DNA of 64,000 nt from NCBI GenBank assembly GCA_036346405.1, contig CM070562.1, positions 110,002,999 through 110,066,998 of the forward strand, written 5' to 3'. Positions within the stretch are counted from its first letter, which is position 1; each line of letters starts with the position of its first letter. The translations under genes were made by a program, and so were the position numbers. The notes under the pieces are model-generated. The model searched no databases. It worked only from the letters and a program-made list of their open reading frames with translations, and was not told where the DNA came from. Below, piece after piece: positions 44,301 to 55,597 of the stretch. The stretch comes from Phyllostachys edulis. Lineage: Eukaryota; Streptophyta; Magnoliopsida; Poales; Poaceae.

Positions 44301-46379
44301 ATATAAATAGAGAGGGTGCTGTTCACAGCAGCCTAAAGCACTTCATTTGCAAACCCTAGTTTGGTTTTTAGGGTTTAGGGAAGAAAAGAGAGGCATAGGC
44401 TCTAGAGATGGATTGATGTGTATGCTCTTGGATGGAGCTCTTGTCCTCCTTGAGGAGTGGTCAGTAACCAAAGAACATTATGAATCAATCTATGGATGTT
44501 CTTCCAAAGATGAGCTCCCTCTTGTGTTCTTCCTTCTCTTTTGATGATTTTGGGTGCTTCCTTGATCCATTGGTTTTGGTTGTTCTTGTGCACTCTTACT
44601 CTTTCTTTGTGACATGTGGGAGCGTATCTAAGGTCACCTAGATCATCAATCTCCCACGAGCAAGAGTTGGATCAAGTTTTTCGTTTTGCTCGGTTCTTTG
44701 CCCTTCTTAGGTAAAACTGAAAAAGATCGAAACTTTGACGTAGATCTGGACGATCGCCACTTGGAATAGGTTCCTAATACCCTTAGGAAGGTGTGTTCCA
44801 AATTTGGTGGAGTTTGGCCTTACGGTTTAAAAGTTACGTCGATTTTCGATTTTGTTTTCAGTCGCTACGCTCATCGTCAGGATAATCGGTAGTACCGCAC
44901 TTTTGCCTGAGGTAGTACCGCGATGCGGTAGTACCGCACATTTGCCTACGGTAGTACCGCACTTACAACAGAGGTAGTACCTTTGTCCCTGATTTTTCAG
45001 GATTTCTTCAGGGAGTTTGCTGCTATGCTTTGAGGGTTTAGGAGTGGATTCATTCAAGTCTTCCACTGTGCTTAAGCATTCATCTTCGTAGCTCTCATAG
45101 ATATTGGAGTGATTTACGATTTGCGAGTTGAATCCATTATCTTTGAAAAAAATGAATTGGTGCTCCTATTCACCCCCCCTCTAGTCGCCTTTCCGGTCCT
45201 ACAACTAGTATAGGTTGTACTTAAGCGACATGCTAGTCTTGCTTAAGTACCAGGGCATTAAAATGCCCTAATCATCATCTCTTCAAACACGAAATAGTTT
45301 TGGGTAGTCATTGGGCGTCCATGACTGAAGTGAATGAGATAATTTGGTTTTACTCCTCAAAACCCTAATAACTTGCTATTACCACATCTGGGCGGATAGA
45401 ATGGTGGTGGGTGCTAGCAAAGCACGAGAGTGGTTGGTATGTGGTATGAACCATCTGGATGAATTAAGGACTTAATCTTGTCATGACCTCCCGTGTAAAA
45501 CAAGTACAATCACAAGTATGCAAAGTGCAACTTGGCTTAGTAAATTTATTAAACCCTGAATGTCATCTCGCTGGATGGATAACGGGAATGTGCAAGAGCC
45601 TGATACGTCCGGCTTGAATGGGACACCAATACCATGTGAAGTTGCAATCGCTGTGGTGTAGTCCAACTACTCCAGATCGCCGAAGTGAACATCCCGCACA
45701 ACGTATTGGCGTAACCCCATATGGGTGACATGACGGAAGGGGTGAGGTAATTTGAAAGGTTACTGTGGAACCTGTACTGGTATAAATATTGCACAATTAC
45801 TCTCTTTAATAAAATGCAATTTGGTAAAAATGCTAAATGATAGGAATTTGTAATTATGATGTTGGCTCGCGAGCACGGAAGTTGTGCTCATTCTCGCTCT
45901 CCCCCAAACCCTTCAGATAATGTGGATCAAGGAGATTATGCATATATATTTTGAAGACCCAGAAGTCGGCAGACAAGGAAACGATGAAGAGTAGTCTAGT
46001 TCTGTAGTCTAGGTCTCGCCTCAGTCTAGTGGACTAGTTGGTACTTGCGTACAACCGATATTACCCAACCCCTTGGTTAATATCCGTCATACACAGGTTG
46101 CCTCAGTCGCTTGCATGTGGAGAGATGAGCTATACCCTTTTGCTTCCGCTGTAGTTTACATTGCTTTCATGTAATGTAATCAATTTGGTCTGTTCGGCCC
46201 TTTTGTAAAACTCGATCCGATGTGGTCTATGTCACTATGATATTTGTAATATATTTGAATATTTTAGTTCACGCCATGTATGAATGATTCAGCAACGTGC
46301 TTGTGAGTGCTATCTACTGATCCAGGGAATAACACAGTGTTTTCAAGAGGATTTGGATTTGCAAAATCCAGGTCCGACA
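41327..46379 (+). mobile_element. 3' LTR of the truncated gypsy element
   Basis: Starts TGTAACACTCCCG right after the polypurine-like GTTTAAGGTGGGTAGGT and 42 bp after the integrase stop. It ends GGTCCGACA at 46379, where copia LTR sequence resumes. After removing the nested solo LTR (43194-45203 plus one duplication) it is about 3.04 kb. It aligns with the solo LTR at 26722-31319. The open frames at 41445-42400 lie in a GC-rich LTR segment also present in the other copy and are not treated as genes. A (CT)n run sits at 42668-42684. Confidence 0.87.
43194..45203 (+). mobile_element. 2.0 kb solo LTR, SIRE/Maximus-like
   Basis: Bounded TGTGGATATC...GGTCCTACA, flanked by exact ACTAG (43189-43193 and 45204-45208). 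The related LTR at 26722 shows the corresponding empty site (near 29920). The end carries TTCACCCCCCCTCTAGTCG, seen in reverse at 4620 and, degenerate, at 49530. A TATA-like CATATAAATAGAG at about 44301 gives the plus orientation. It contains at least eight copies of CGGTAGTACCG or close variants (43320-43625 and 44885-44985). No coding capacity. Confidence 0.92.
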
Positions 46380-46561
46380 TATATAGTGTTTCGGACGAGC
46401 TACAGTACAACCCAAAACGGGCTACAGTCCAACAGAACAATGCACAGCTGAAGCAAAGAGAAAAGAGGAAGTGGGCGCTAGATCACAGGACATGGCATAC
46501 GACTCGTTCTAATTAAGCTAACTACCGATAACAAAACCACAACGAATCTATGTGTATAACA
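46380..46561 (-). repeat. Remnant of the copia 5' LTR
   Basis: Matches the 3' LTR at 31969-32623 from its internal TATATAG.GTTTC (near 32023) to its outer end ATAACA, apart from a missing middle of about 400 bp. It is cut on the left by the gypsy LTR. Confidence 0.78.
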
Positions 46562-46565
46562 ATGG

Positions 46566-47016
46566 CCATGCTGCACTACATGTAAGTACTATGACCGAAG
46601 AAGGAAGTCATGGGTGCCATCGAGTGCACGCGGATCAAGTGGAGAAAGGCGCCTCTGAGCACTGTGCATGGAGTACTTGTGTAAGTATATGCCCCATTGC
46701 CCATGGTCCGAAGTGTCAGTCGTCACTCGTCAGGTCGACAGAATGCTATGCCTGTTCGTGGTCACCTCACAGTATCCATTCTTGACGCTTCTAATACTTG
46801 CTATAGCTAGCTAGGCTTAAATGCAAGCCTCCTGTGCAAAAGTTGTTAAGAGTTCTTCTTGCCATGTTGGGTGCCGGAAAACAAACACAGTGCCATCGAT
46901 TAAATCAAGGTTGTGATTGATTTCTCACCAAGAAATCAAGAATTCCACTTAACTCCACTTCTAGATGCAACTTAATTTTGTGAGCTGATTCTCATGTCGT
47001 TCTACTACTATAAACA
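46566..47016. other. Intergenic DNA, no gene recognised
   Basis: Flank of the copia insertion. Short open frames (such as 46552-46785) have no domain. Nothing further can be supported. Confidence 0.35.
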
Positions 47017-47019
47017 TTA

Positions 47020-47275
47020 GGGCATGTACAATGTTACAGACAACTGCTATCTATAATACTCATCCATATCATTTATAGATAATACTAAAGACAGCTTCTA
47101 CAATGAATTATTTTTTTATATGTCTCTATAGACAACTTCTCTATGTATAATGTGTCTTGCTTCTCGTGTTACAGTCGACTACTACATGAGAGACGACCCA
47201 ATTCTCTATGCTCTCATTCACATCATCTCGTATCCTACGTGGTAAGGTTGACGTCACACTATTGTGCATACTAGT
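47020..47275. mobile_element. Tourist-like MITE, copy A
   Basis: Begins GGGCATGTACAATG after TTA (47017-47019) and ends with a degenerate complement (CTATTGTGCATACTAG) before TTA (47276-47278). It contains GACAACTGCTATCTATAAT and CTATAGACAACTTCTC, shared with copy B at 48857. No coding capacity. Confidence 0.7.
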
Positions 47276-47278
47276 TTA

Positions 47279-48853
47279 GTATAGTAAATAAGGGCAATTA
47301 AGCTTCTTAAATGGAACTGGCACTTCTCTCTTTCTTCTAAAAGAATATAACGGACACAATCATGGGCTGATGACATTGCAGAGAGATTTTTTTTTTGTGC
47401 TGGAAAATTTCTTGTCTTGATTATAGGAAGAGTGACGGCTCCACACTCCATTTCTTCCACCAATCCGCTACTACTAATCAGACCCTACAGTGGCTTTTCC
47501 GATCCTAAGAAAGCGACTGAAACCAAAAGAGCACCCAAATTCTCTATTTTAATATACTTTGGTCGCTTTTAATCTACTTTTTTCGAGCAGTATATGTGAA
47601 GTCTATGTGAAGATTCCATTGAAGCATTGACTTGCAAAACGATGTTACTTAGTGGTATTATAAAATCGTGAGTCAAGGTTAGGGGTAAAGCAAAGTACGC
47701 ATGCAGGAGGTGCATATGTAATAACCTTGCCACTAATTTGCACATATACAAATTAACTCCATCTTAGCTATTTGAGATGGCAAATTTGCAGAGAAAGCAT
47801 GCACTGTATGATGAATCCGATTCTACAGTATTACGCAGATAGTGACAGTGTGGAATTAATCGAGCTAGCTGCAGTGCGGAATCTGTCTGCTTTTGTCATC
47901 TGTCCACCAAAATTCCTGCAGGGGCTTAATCAGCACTTCCCTCTACGAAAGAAAACCTTACTACATCCTTGCTACCTGGCCGTTTTCCCACCAGCCATGT
48001 CTGTATGCATAATGCTCCTCTCTTGACCTTTTTTTAGCTGATTGAGAGGGGTCCGTCTCCCTTACAGAAATGGCTTGTCCATGGACAGCACTAGCTAGTA
48101 GCAGTAATAGTAGCTTGCATTGCTGTCTCATTTTCAATATTGCAGCCTAGAGATTAACGACGCCTGCTGCTACATCAAATCCTCCGAAGATGTCATAATT
48201 TGCTTTGATGAATTCACTCCCAAGAGACCCGGAGATAGGCCGTGGCAACGGCAGGCAGCCCGCAATGATCGATTCGGCTGGCTCGACGGCCGTCGTCAGC
48301 AAATATTCCCTCAGAGACAGCGACCTGTAAAATTGCATCGCAGTTAATCCATTAATAGGAGGATCTCCATCTCCTCGGCGTTGCTGCTGCGTAGCATAAT
48401 TGCATGTATATGGCCGGGGACGGGAGGGGGAGGTGGCTTCGCGGGGTGGGAAAACGGTTGTCTGCAAGTAAGCTGCAATGCACTGGCGGGTTGGACACTG
48501 ACACTGACCAGGGCAGGCGGAGCAGGCCAGGAACTGCGATGTCATGTGTCTATGTGTTGGACTCTTGCTCCTCCTCTCGCCTTCCTAGCTCGTGAAAGCA
48601 AAGGCATCTCCGGATCAATAATGCCACGGGTGACGCGTCGATCCGTCGCTTGGAGGAGAAGTGCGCCCCCGTACTCGGCGACAAAACTCGCCTCCCAATC
48701 ACTCGCCGCCCGAGCCATATATTCCCTTTCAGCCCTCGCGCGTCGGCATCTCCGCCCTCCCTGCACCGGTGCAGTGCTGCGGTGCCTGGCCCGAGCAAGG
48801 AACCATGCATGCATGCATCCCCCACATTGTATCTAGCTATTATTCTCAGATCG
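47279..48853. other. Intergenic DNA, no gene recognised
   Basis: Unique-looking sequence. Overlapping open frames on both strands at 48120-48900 have skewed composition but no recognisable domain, conserved splice structure or start context. A real gene here cannot be excluded. Confidence 0.35.
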
Positions 48854-48856
48854 TAA

Positions 48857-49110
48857 GGGCAACTGCTATCCGTAGTAACTCTTTATGTCACCTGTAGACA
48901 GTTTATATAATGGTACAGACGGTCGCTATCTTTTTAGTTGTCTTTATAGAACACACAATCTTTTAATGATTTTCTTGTTTCTTGTGTTATAATCAGCTAC
49001 AGAATTGTAGATAACATCTTTCTCTTTCTTCATTCTTTTTTATCCAAGTCAACAAAAATCCTACATAACAATGACTATAGACGGCTGACATAAATCCATT
49101 GTACATACTC
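48857..49110. mobile_element. Tourist-like MITE, copy B with damaged left end
   Basis: Flanked by TAA (48854-48856 and 49111-49113). The right end is the complement of GAGTATGTACAATGG. The left end reads GGGCAACTGCTATCC: relative to copy A (GGGCATGTACAATGTTACAGACAACTGCTATC) about 17 bases just after GGGC are missing. It therefore lost most of one terminal inverted repeat after, or despite, insertion. Confidence 0.75.
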
Positions 49111-49113
49111 TAA

Positions 49114-49516
49114 TTTGTTAAACACAAGATATATCGAGATTAACTGATGCATACATAACGCGTACATGGGCTGATATGAGAGGGATCTCGAGCTCTGATG
49201 ATCTGATATGATTCTGATGAGGGTCCCTGCTCTTGCCTTTTCCTGTATTAAATGCTAATTTGCTCCATCCATCGGCGCGAGCAAACCGCGTGCGCTCTCT
49301 CTCGCTGGATCGATCCCGCGACAAACGTGGGATTTGATGCTTGAGCCTCCCAACATGACGTTGTGCCCAAAATCCAAATCCCGCGTCTAATTAAGACAGA
49401 AAGAGACGGGCATATATACATGGTGATCGATCACGAAGATAGCTAGATTCATCTGCCCATGCATTAGTATTAGTAGTACAATAAACTAAGTAATCATTTT
49501 TTAGCCTTGCATTATA
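49114..49516. other. Intergenic DNA, no gene recognised
   Basis: Short flank between MITE B and the SIRE-like LTR. No coding region or repeat is recognised. Confidence 0.35.
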
Positions 49517-51021
49517 ATAAGTGTTGAGCGAGGAGGTGACTAAAAGAGGAGTTAAATATGCGCTACACAAGCAACAATCTTTTTTTTTAATCTTTTGCCT
49601 TAAGTTTTAAGATTTTTTCACTCCAATAACTACGAGGAGTTATGAAGATCAGAGTCTAAACTCTCACAAAAAAACATCTCTGCGAAAAAAGGAGCAAACT
49701 GAACCAATACTTGCCAGAGTGGCCTGGCCGGCCTTGAGCGGTCTGACCTATCTCTCAGAACAGAAGTGAAAATCAACACGATTTCAAAACAACAAATCGA
49801 CGTAACTTTCAATCTATGGGTCCAAACTACTAGAAACTTTGTATACACCTTGCCTATAATATTGTTAACCTAATCTATGAAGAGATCGAAGCAAATCATT
49901 CCAAAGCTTTGATCCATTTCGATTCGAAGACAAATTGCACCAAAACCAGGCCAAATATGAAAACAATAATTGTAAGGAGCTCGTGCAGGAATCAAGCCAA
50001 TATGGCTAAAGATGGTTTCCCACACATCCTAAAATCTTCAATCACAACAAGAATCAAATCAAAAGTCCTCAAAAACAAAACCCCAAAAACCACATATTCT
50101 CCCACCAAAACCAGGCAAACTCAAGGACTTGCAAAAAACAAGCGGCTAGATCATGGATGAGATCTGGTCTCCAAGAACCATCTCCATCGCTTACACGTCC
50201 TTGACATCAAGCAAGATCAAGAGGGGGAGAAAGAAACACCAAAAACCAAGCCAAATCACAAAAGCAACACTTGAGCATATAAGAGTAAGACTTGATAAAT
50301 TTAGAGATTTGATTTCTATTTAGAGATGAATGTTTACAGCCATTCCCTTGGAAGGGCAAAGTCACTAGGGCAGCACACATACAAGTGCTCTCATCTCTCT
50401 GAAGGGATTTCTCAAAGTCCTTTCTCTTCTCTCAAACCCTAACTCCACCTTACATAGTGGAAGCTCACATGAAACCCTAAAACCAACCACTTAATGGATA
50501 TTATCCACTAAGCCATTGGAAAAACTTGCAAACCCAACAACATAACGAGGTTTTCAACTCAACACACACGCGTGCGCGCGCATTTCAAAATGGTGTCTTC
50601 ATCCTTGGCTCCAATAGCCTGAATTCATCATGTCTTGTCCTCCATAGAGTATCCTTTATCTAATCCACTTAGGACACTAACATGGTTTCGCACACCATAC
50701 TTTTTTGGTATTGGGCAATTTAATAAAATACCCCTCTACCGACCTTTCCCAAATCTTTCACATCGAAGTATCACCCATGCTTCGCCATCATCCATGTGGC
50801 CCCAATGACTTCCCGCCAAGCCTCTCATGTGTCCGGATCTCACCGAACCATCCTCTCTTGTGGTGCACCATGACCGCACTCGGCTTCACTGACCGTTCTG
50901 GACCTTAGCTCTCCCCTGAGCTTAGTCCCGGTCCCGTCCACCTCACCATGACGTAGCTCTAGAGTCTTACAACCATCACTGACAACCAAACCATCACGTA
51001 ACACCGCACAACACACACAAA

Positions 51022-51044
51022 TCATCAATTGACACAATTGATGA
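51022..51044. repeat. Hairpin with 10-bp perfect stem and ACA loop
   Basis: TCATCAATTG and CAATTGATGA are exact complements around ACA. It resembles the ACACA-loop hairpins at 5277-6750 and lies in another LTR of the same general type. Confidence 0.75.
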
Positions 51045-51110
51045 GTCAAGAACACATACCTTCAAAGCTTCGCTCTCGGAAGCATCACGAAGCCACATAG
51101 CCATCACATG

Positions 51111-54100
51111 TGTAACGACCCAACCCTAGGGCACCCGAGAGGTCCTCCAAGAACTCTTGGAAAGTCCAGCAGGACCTCCCAGGAGGTCCAGCAGGACCTC
51201 CTGGAAGTCCAGGAGAACCAGCCCGAGGAGGTCTTAGGAGCCGAGGAGCATCCCCAAGGATCTCCCACGGCCAGACCAGGGAAAGGCGTGGAGGTTTGAG
51301 GTCATCTCAGGACCCTCCTGCGACCCACCGGAGGAGGTCGTGGAGGACTGAGTCCACCCCAGAACCACACACGCACAAACCTGAGGGTGGTCGGGGAGGT
51401 CTGGGTTCTCTCCAAGGTCCTCAATGTGAACTGAGCTAGTCCCAAGGATCATGGCTAGCTCTTCACAGCAACAACAGTGGTAACATAGCAACAACACAAG
51501 CTTTATTAATAACCAAAGGAGTTGTTTACAAGAGAGCTTACAAGCCAGTAGGCAAAACATAGTAAAAATAAACACATGGGCCACTCGATACACCACAGGC
51601 AACCGGCTGGAGGGCGCAATCCTAGTTGAACCGGACCACTAGGTCCACAGAACAGATCACCATAAAGCTTCCATAACCTGCTAAAGACAACATCAAGCAA
51701 GAGTGAGCACAACAACCGTGCTCGCAAGTTACACCCGTCAGATAACAAAATGACATGCATAAATGGATATCACAATGGAAGGCTTATTATGGTTAACTTG
51801 CATAAAGCCATGTTTATTTCCAATTACCAGTATTAAGTTCCAAAGCATCATATAGTAAATAAAATTCATTTAGTAAATCTGTTTTCAGTTGGATATTCAT
51901 TCATCACAAGTGGTGAAGGATATCCTCCTGTCACAAGCCTCCCCGCCCAACCATGGGATAGCAATCCCAAAACAGTTTTAGTAATCATTTCTGAAAAACC
52001 CAAAACCAACATCTAACTCTGAGTAGTCTTTGCCAGCACGTCCATGACCACGGACACGGCTATTCGAATAGATTTAATTCTGCAGAGGTTGTACACTTTA
52101 CCCACATGACATGATTCCTCTAGTTTGTTTGGCATGCGCGAATGCCACCTCTCACTACCGAAGGTAAGAGGTCTAGAGTTCATAACAAGGCCTTTACAAT
52201 GCATTGTTCCACCACAGCCTTTCCTTACTAAGGTTTCACTCTCCTATGGACAACAATCCGGCGGAAAGCCCCCTCTGGCACCAGTGGGAACAGTAGGTTA
52301 TGATAGACCATTGGCCATAGAAGACCTCCCATACCTCCAATGGAGCAGCTTATGGTAGAACTTTGCAAATTACTCAGCCAGGTCCCACGCCCCATTCTGG
52401 AGACATGTGGTTGCACGATTGTGGCATAGCCCATTATAGGCATGGCATTGGTCGCTCAAAGACCGGTCCTCAACTGACTTGGGCAACAATCACATACCCC
52501 TGGACCTCCACCTTTTCCAGGATAGAGTCCATGCACAAACCTTGCACCAGCCAAGCCAACCATTTCGCCCAAGTCCAAATCCATTTTCCTTTTTCCTTTT
52601 CTTTGCTTCCCCAGCAATATTTCCATACGTCCATGACACCCTAATGTCATGGCCAAAACATTTAAAACAGTGTTTGGTTATGATGGTAAAGATTTCCCCA
52701 AATCAATACTTTTGGTCTAAGCATGACTAAACATATATTTTTCAAATGGTTTTGGCTCACACTATTGCATGACCCAAGTTTGATCTAGTGGTGACAACAT
52801 GCTCAGTTCAAAGTCAACAGTGGCCATACAAAGGAAATAGGCATAACTATGGATTTAAAACAGGTATTGAAATAACTTGGTAGAAATAGGCATGCAGTAT
52901 ACATTAACACAGGACATAATTAATTTGAATTATTGGGTGCAATATGATCAAAAGTGTAACTTGCCTTTTGCTTGATAGCTTAGGGATCTACTCTCTCTCA
53001 CAGCTCTGGCTCTCTGGAAACGTCAAGATCTATACGGTCAAAAGAACATATTCAGACCAAGCTCCAAACAAAGAACCAACAGAGACTCAAGCAAAGAACC
53101 AAAAGAACTCCAAAGGAACCTCAAAACCCAATTAACAGAAGAGTACTGTACTTAGAATAGGTTCTTTTGGAGGAGGTCTAAGCTTACCAGGAGGAGGGTT
53201 GTCCTTTAGTAAAAGACCCCAAAAGAGTGGTTTTAGCAATAGAACAGGAGGTCCCGAGATATGGTTCTTGCACAGAGACCAGGGAGGAGCTCCTCAAATA
53301 AACGCCATAGACATCCAAAAGGAGCCCACAAGGGGAGGTCTTGAGAAGGACACAACCAACTCAATACAGTGGCAAGAATTAAGAGTGGAGTAGATTTCTA
53401 AAGGACTTACCAGGGACAAGAAGGAACAGTGGGTGGAGGGGAGGTCGTGGGCAACAAGGTCTTCCCTGGGAGCCACTGAACGAGGGCCAAGATAATGAAT
53501 GTGAAGAAGATAATATGGCAGAGTTCCTTGGACTGACTATAGTCAAAATGGGTGAAGAAAACTAGAAACATACGTACTAAGGATAAGTATAGAAATGGGT
53601 CAAAGGTAGGTGAGTGGCAGGGCAGGTGTCACTACCACCCTGGGTAAAAGGTACGAGGAAGGACAACGCATGTTGCTATGGGAAGGAACAAAGAAGGATG
53701 TCAGAGTACGGTTAAGTGACCAAATTCAGAGTAAACGCCACGTATATGGATGTATTTAATGTGACAAGACATGCATTAAATGCCCAAGATATTAACGTGA
53801 CGGAGGAAATGAGAATGGTCGAGTCTGGCAAGTGGGGCCAGTCAACTTAGAAACAGTCGGGTCAAGAGGGGAGGTCTTGCCCCGTAGAGGAGGTCTGAGA
53901 GGCTTAGGAGGTCCTAGGCCCAAAGGACAGGGAGGTCTAAAGATGGAGGAGGTCCAGACATGCAGAGGAGGTCTGGACATGGGGAGGTCCTGACGGTCGG
54001 GATCAACAATGAGAGGTCCCGACGGTTAGGATCTCTTCAAGGGAGGTCGGGCGAGGAAGTCCAGGGCCAGATTTAATAGGCCACCGAGAGGTCTTGGACA

Positions 54101-55597
54101 GGAGGTCCAGAGAACTACAAAGAGGTCCCGTGGTTGCGATTAAAAGCAAGTTGAGGTCCGGGCGGTTGGATCTCCGAGAGGGAGGTCCAACAGCCAAGAT
54201 CAAACGTGCAAGGGAGGTCTGGGCCTTTGGATCGGAAGTGAGGAGAGGTCCAGACCGTTGGATTCAAACAAAAGGGAGGTCCAGGCGGAGGGGTTCCAGA
54301 GGGATTCCACAGAGGAGTTCCACCCGAGGGAGGTCCTTTCGGCCAAGAGTAACATCAAGATGGTTCAAATGAACTCAAGAGGTTCAAAGGCACACAAGGG
54401 ACCCAATGAATTACCATGATGTCCTGGCTGAAAAGAGGACTGGGCATAAGGAACGTGCCCAGGCAACAAGGGGTCTTGACTTAAGAGAAGTCTGAACAGA
54501 AAAGAGGCCTGATCCCAAGAGATTCAAACCAACAAAGAGTTTCAAAGTAATCAAACTCAAAGAGAAAGGCCTGGACCCAAAGATGCGTCTATGTGAGAAA
54601 AGGTCTGAGCCCCATGGAAGATCTAACCTTAAGAACCACTGGGTAGGTCTAGGCCACAGAGAAGGTCTAAACCTACATAGCCCAAAAGAGATAGGCTAAA
54701 GGAAGGTTTGCCGAGCTTACCAGCAAGGAGGTATAAACAACTCAAACCTCTCCAACCGCACCAAACTTGGAATTCTCATCAAAACAAAATATTTTTAATT
54801 CGTTTTACACATTTAATAAGGATTTAGAAAATCAGGATGTTACACCAGTGAGCAAGAGGGAGACTCAAGCAAAAGTGGTGAGGGGAGGTTTGGCTAGATC
54901 AACCCAGAGGGAGGTCTAGTTATCAGAATATGCCCAACCGAAGAATGTGGTCTAGGATCAAAAGAGATCCAGACATCAAAGAGGTCAAGACAAAGAAGAG
55001 GTCCGAACCACAGGAGGGGTCCCAGTGGTAAGGAAGTCTGGGTACACAAAGGAGCTAAACCCAAGGAAAGTCTAGACTTAAGGGGTGTCCAAACAAAAGA
55101 GAAAAATGTCAAAACCGCAAGGATTGTCCGGTCTTCAAAGGAGGTCTAGATACAAGGAAGAATCTAAACCTGAGAGGAGGTTAAAACTGTAATTGAGAGT
55201 AAGGAAGGTCCTGACCCAAAGGATGGGCTGGACCAGGAGGGTAAACTGAACAAAGGTCTCAACAGAGAGAGGTTTCCCAGGGGAGAGGAAAGACCCGAAA
55301 AGACAAGGAGGAGATGACCACAGCAGAGGTCAAACAAGAGGGACAGTCTGGACATAAAAGAATGTCCAAGCATAGGATTAAGGAAAGAAAACCCTTACCA
55401 AGAAAAGGAGAGATAGCTCTAGAGAGCTAGAGCAACACGAAAGGAACTAAGCTTTGGATTAGTTGAGGTTTAGTTTAGTCATTTTAAACACTTCAAATTC
55501 TGAAATTCTCAGGTTAAGCTTTGAATTATCATCAAAACCAAATGGTTCTTTTTATTTTGAAAATTTTCAAAAAGACTCTAAAAATCAGGGTGTTACA
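51111..55597 (-). mobile_element. Rearranged 4.5 kb solo LTR with a partial tandem LTR
   Basis: Flanked by exact ACATG (51106-51110 and 55598-55602). It is the same family as 36072-39615: minus-strand start TGTAACACCCTGATTTTTAG, end GGGTCGTTACA, body full of GAGGTC units. Inside, at 54844, a second LTR-start sequence (complement of AAAATCAGGATGTTACA) appears. From left to right there is thus a complete LTR of about 3.73 kb (51111-54844) followed by about 753 bp of another LTR's beginning (54845-55597), within a single target-site duplication. No gag or pol is present. Confidence 0.85.

Larger units (their letters stand above)
31969..46561 (-). mobile_element. Ty1/copia retrotransposon with nested insertions
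   Basis: Minus-strand element. The 3' LTR is at left (31969-32623), followed by the polypurine tract, RNase H, reverse transcriptase, integrase, protease and gag in the order reverse transcriptase after integrase that defines Ty1/copia. A fragment of the 5' LTR survives at 46380-46561. A 4-bp match ATGG flanks the outer ends (31965-31968 and 46562-46565); 5 bp is usual for copia, so this is only moderate support. Within it lie a solo LTR (36072-39615) and a 5'-truncated gypsy element (about 40106-46379). Stops and frame changes make it inactive. Confidence 0.83.

Noticed and set aside
48381..48897. Several overlapping open frames
   Set aside because: Similar lengths in five frames, no domain and no splice or promoter context; composition-driven.
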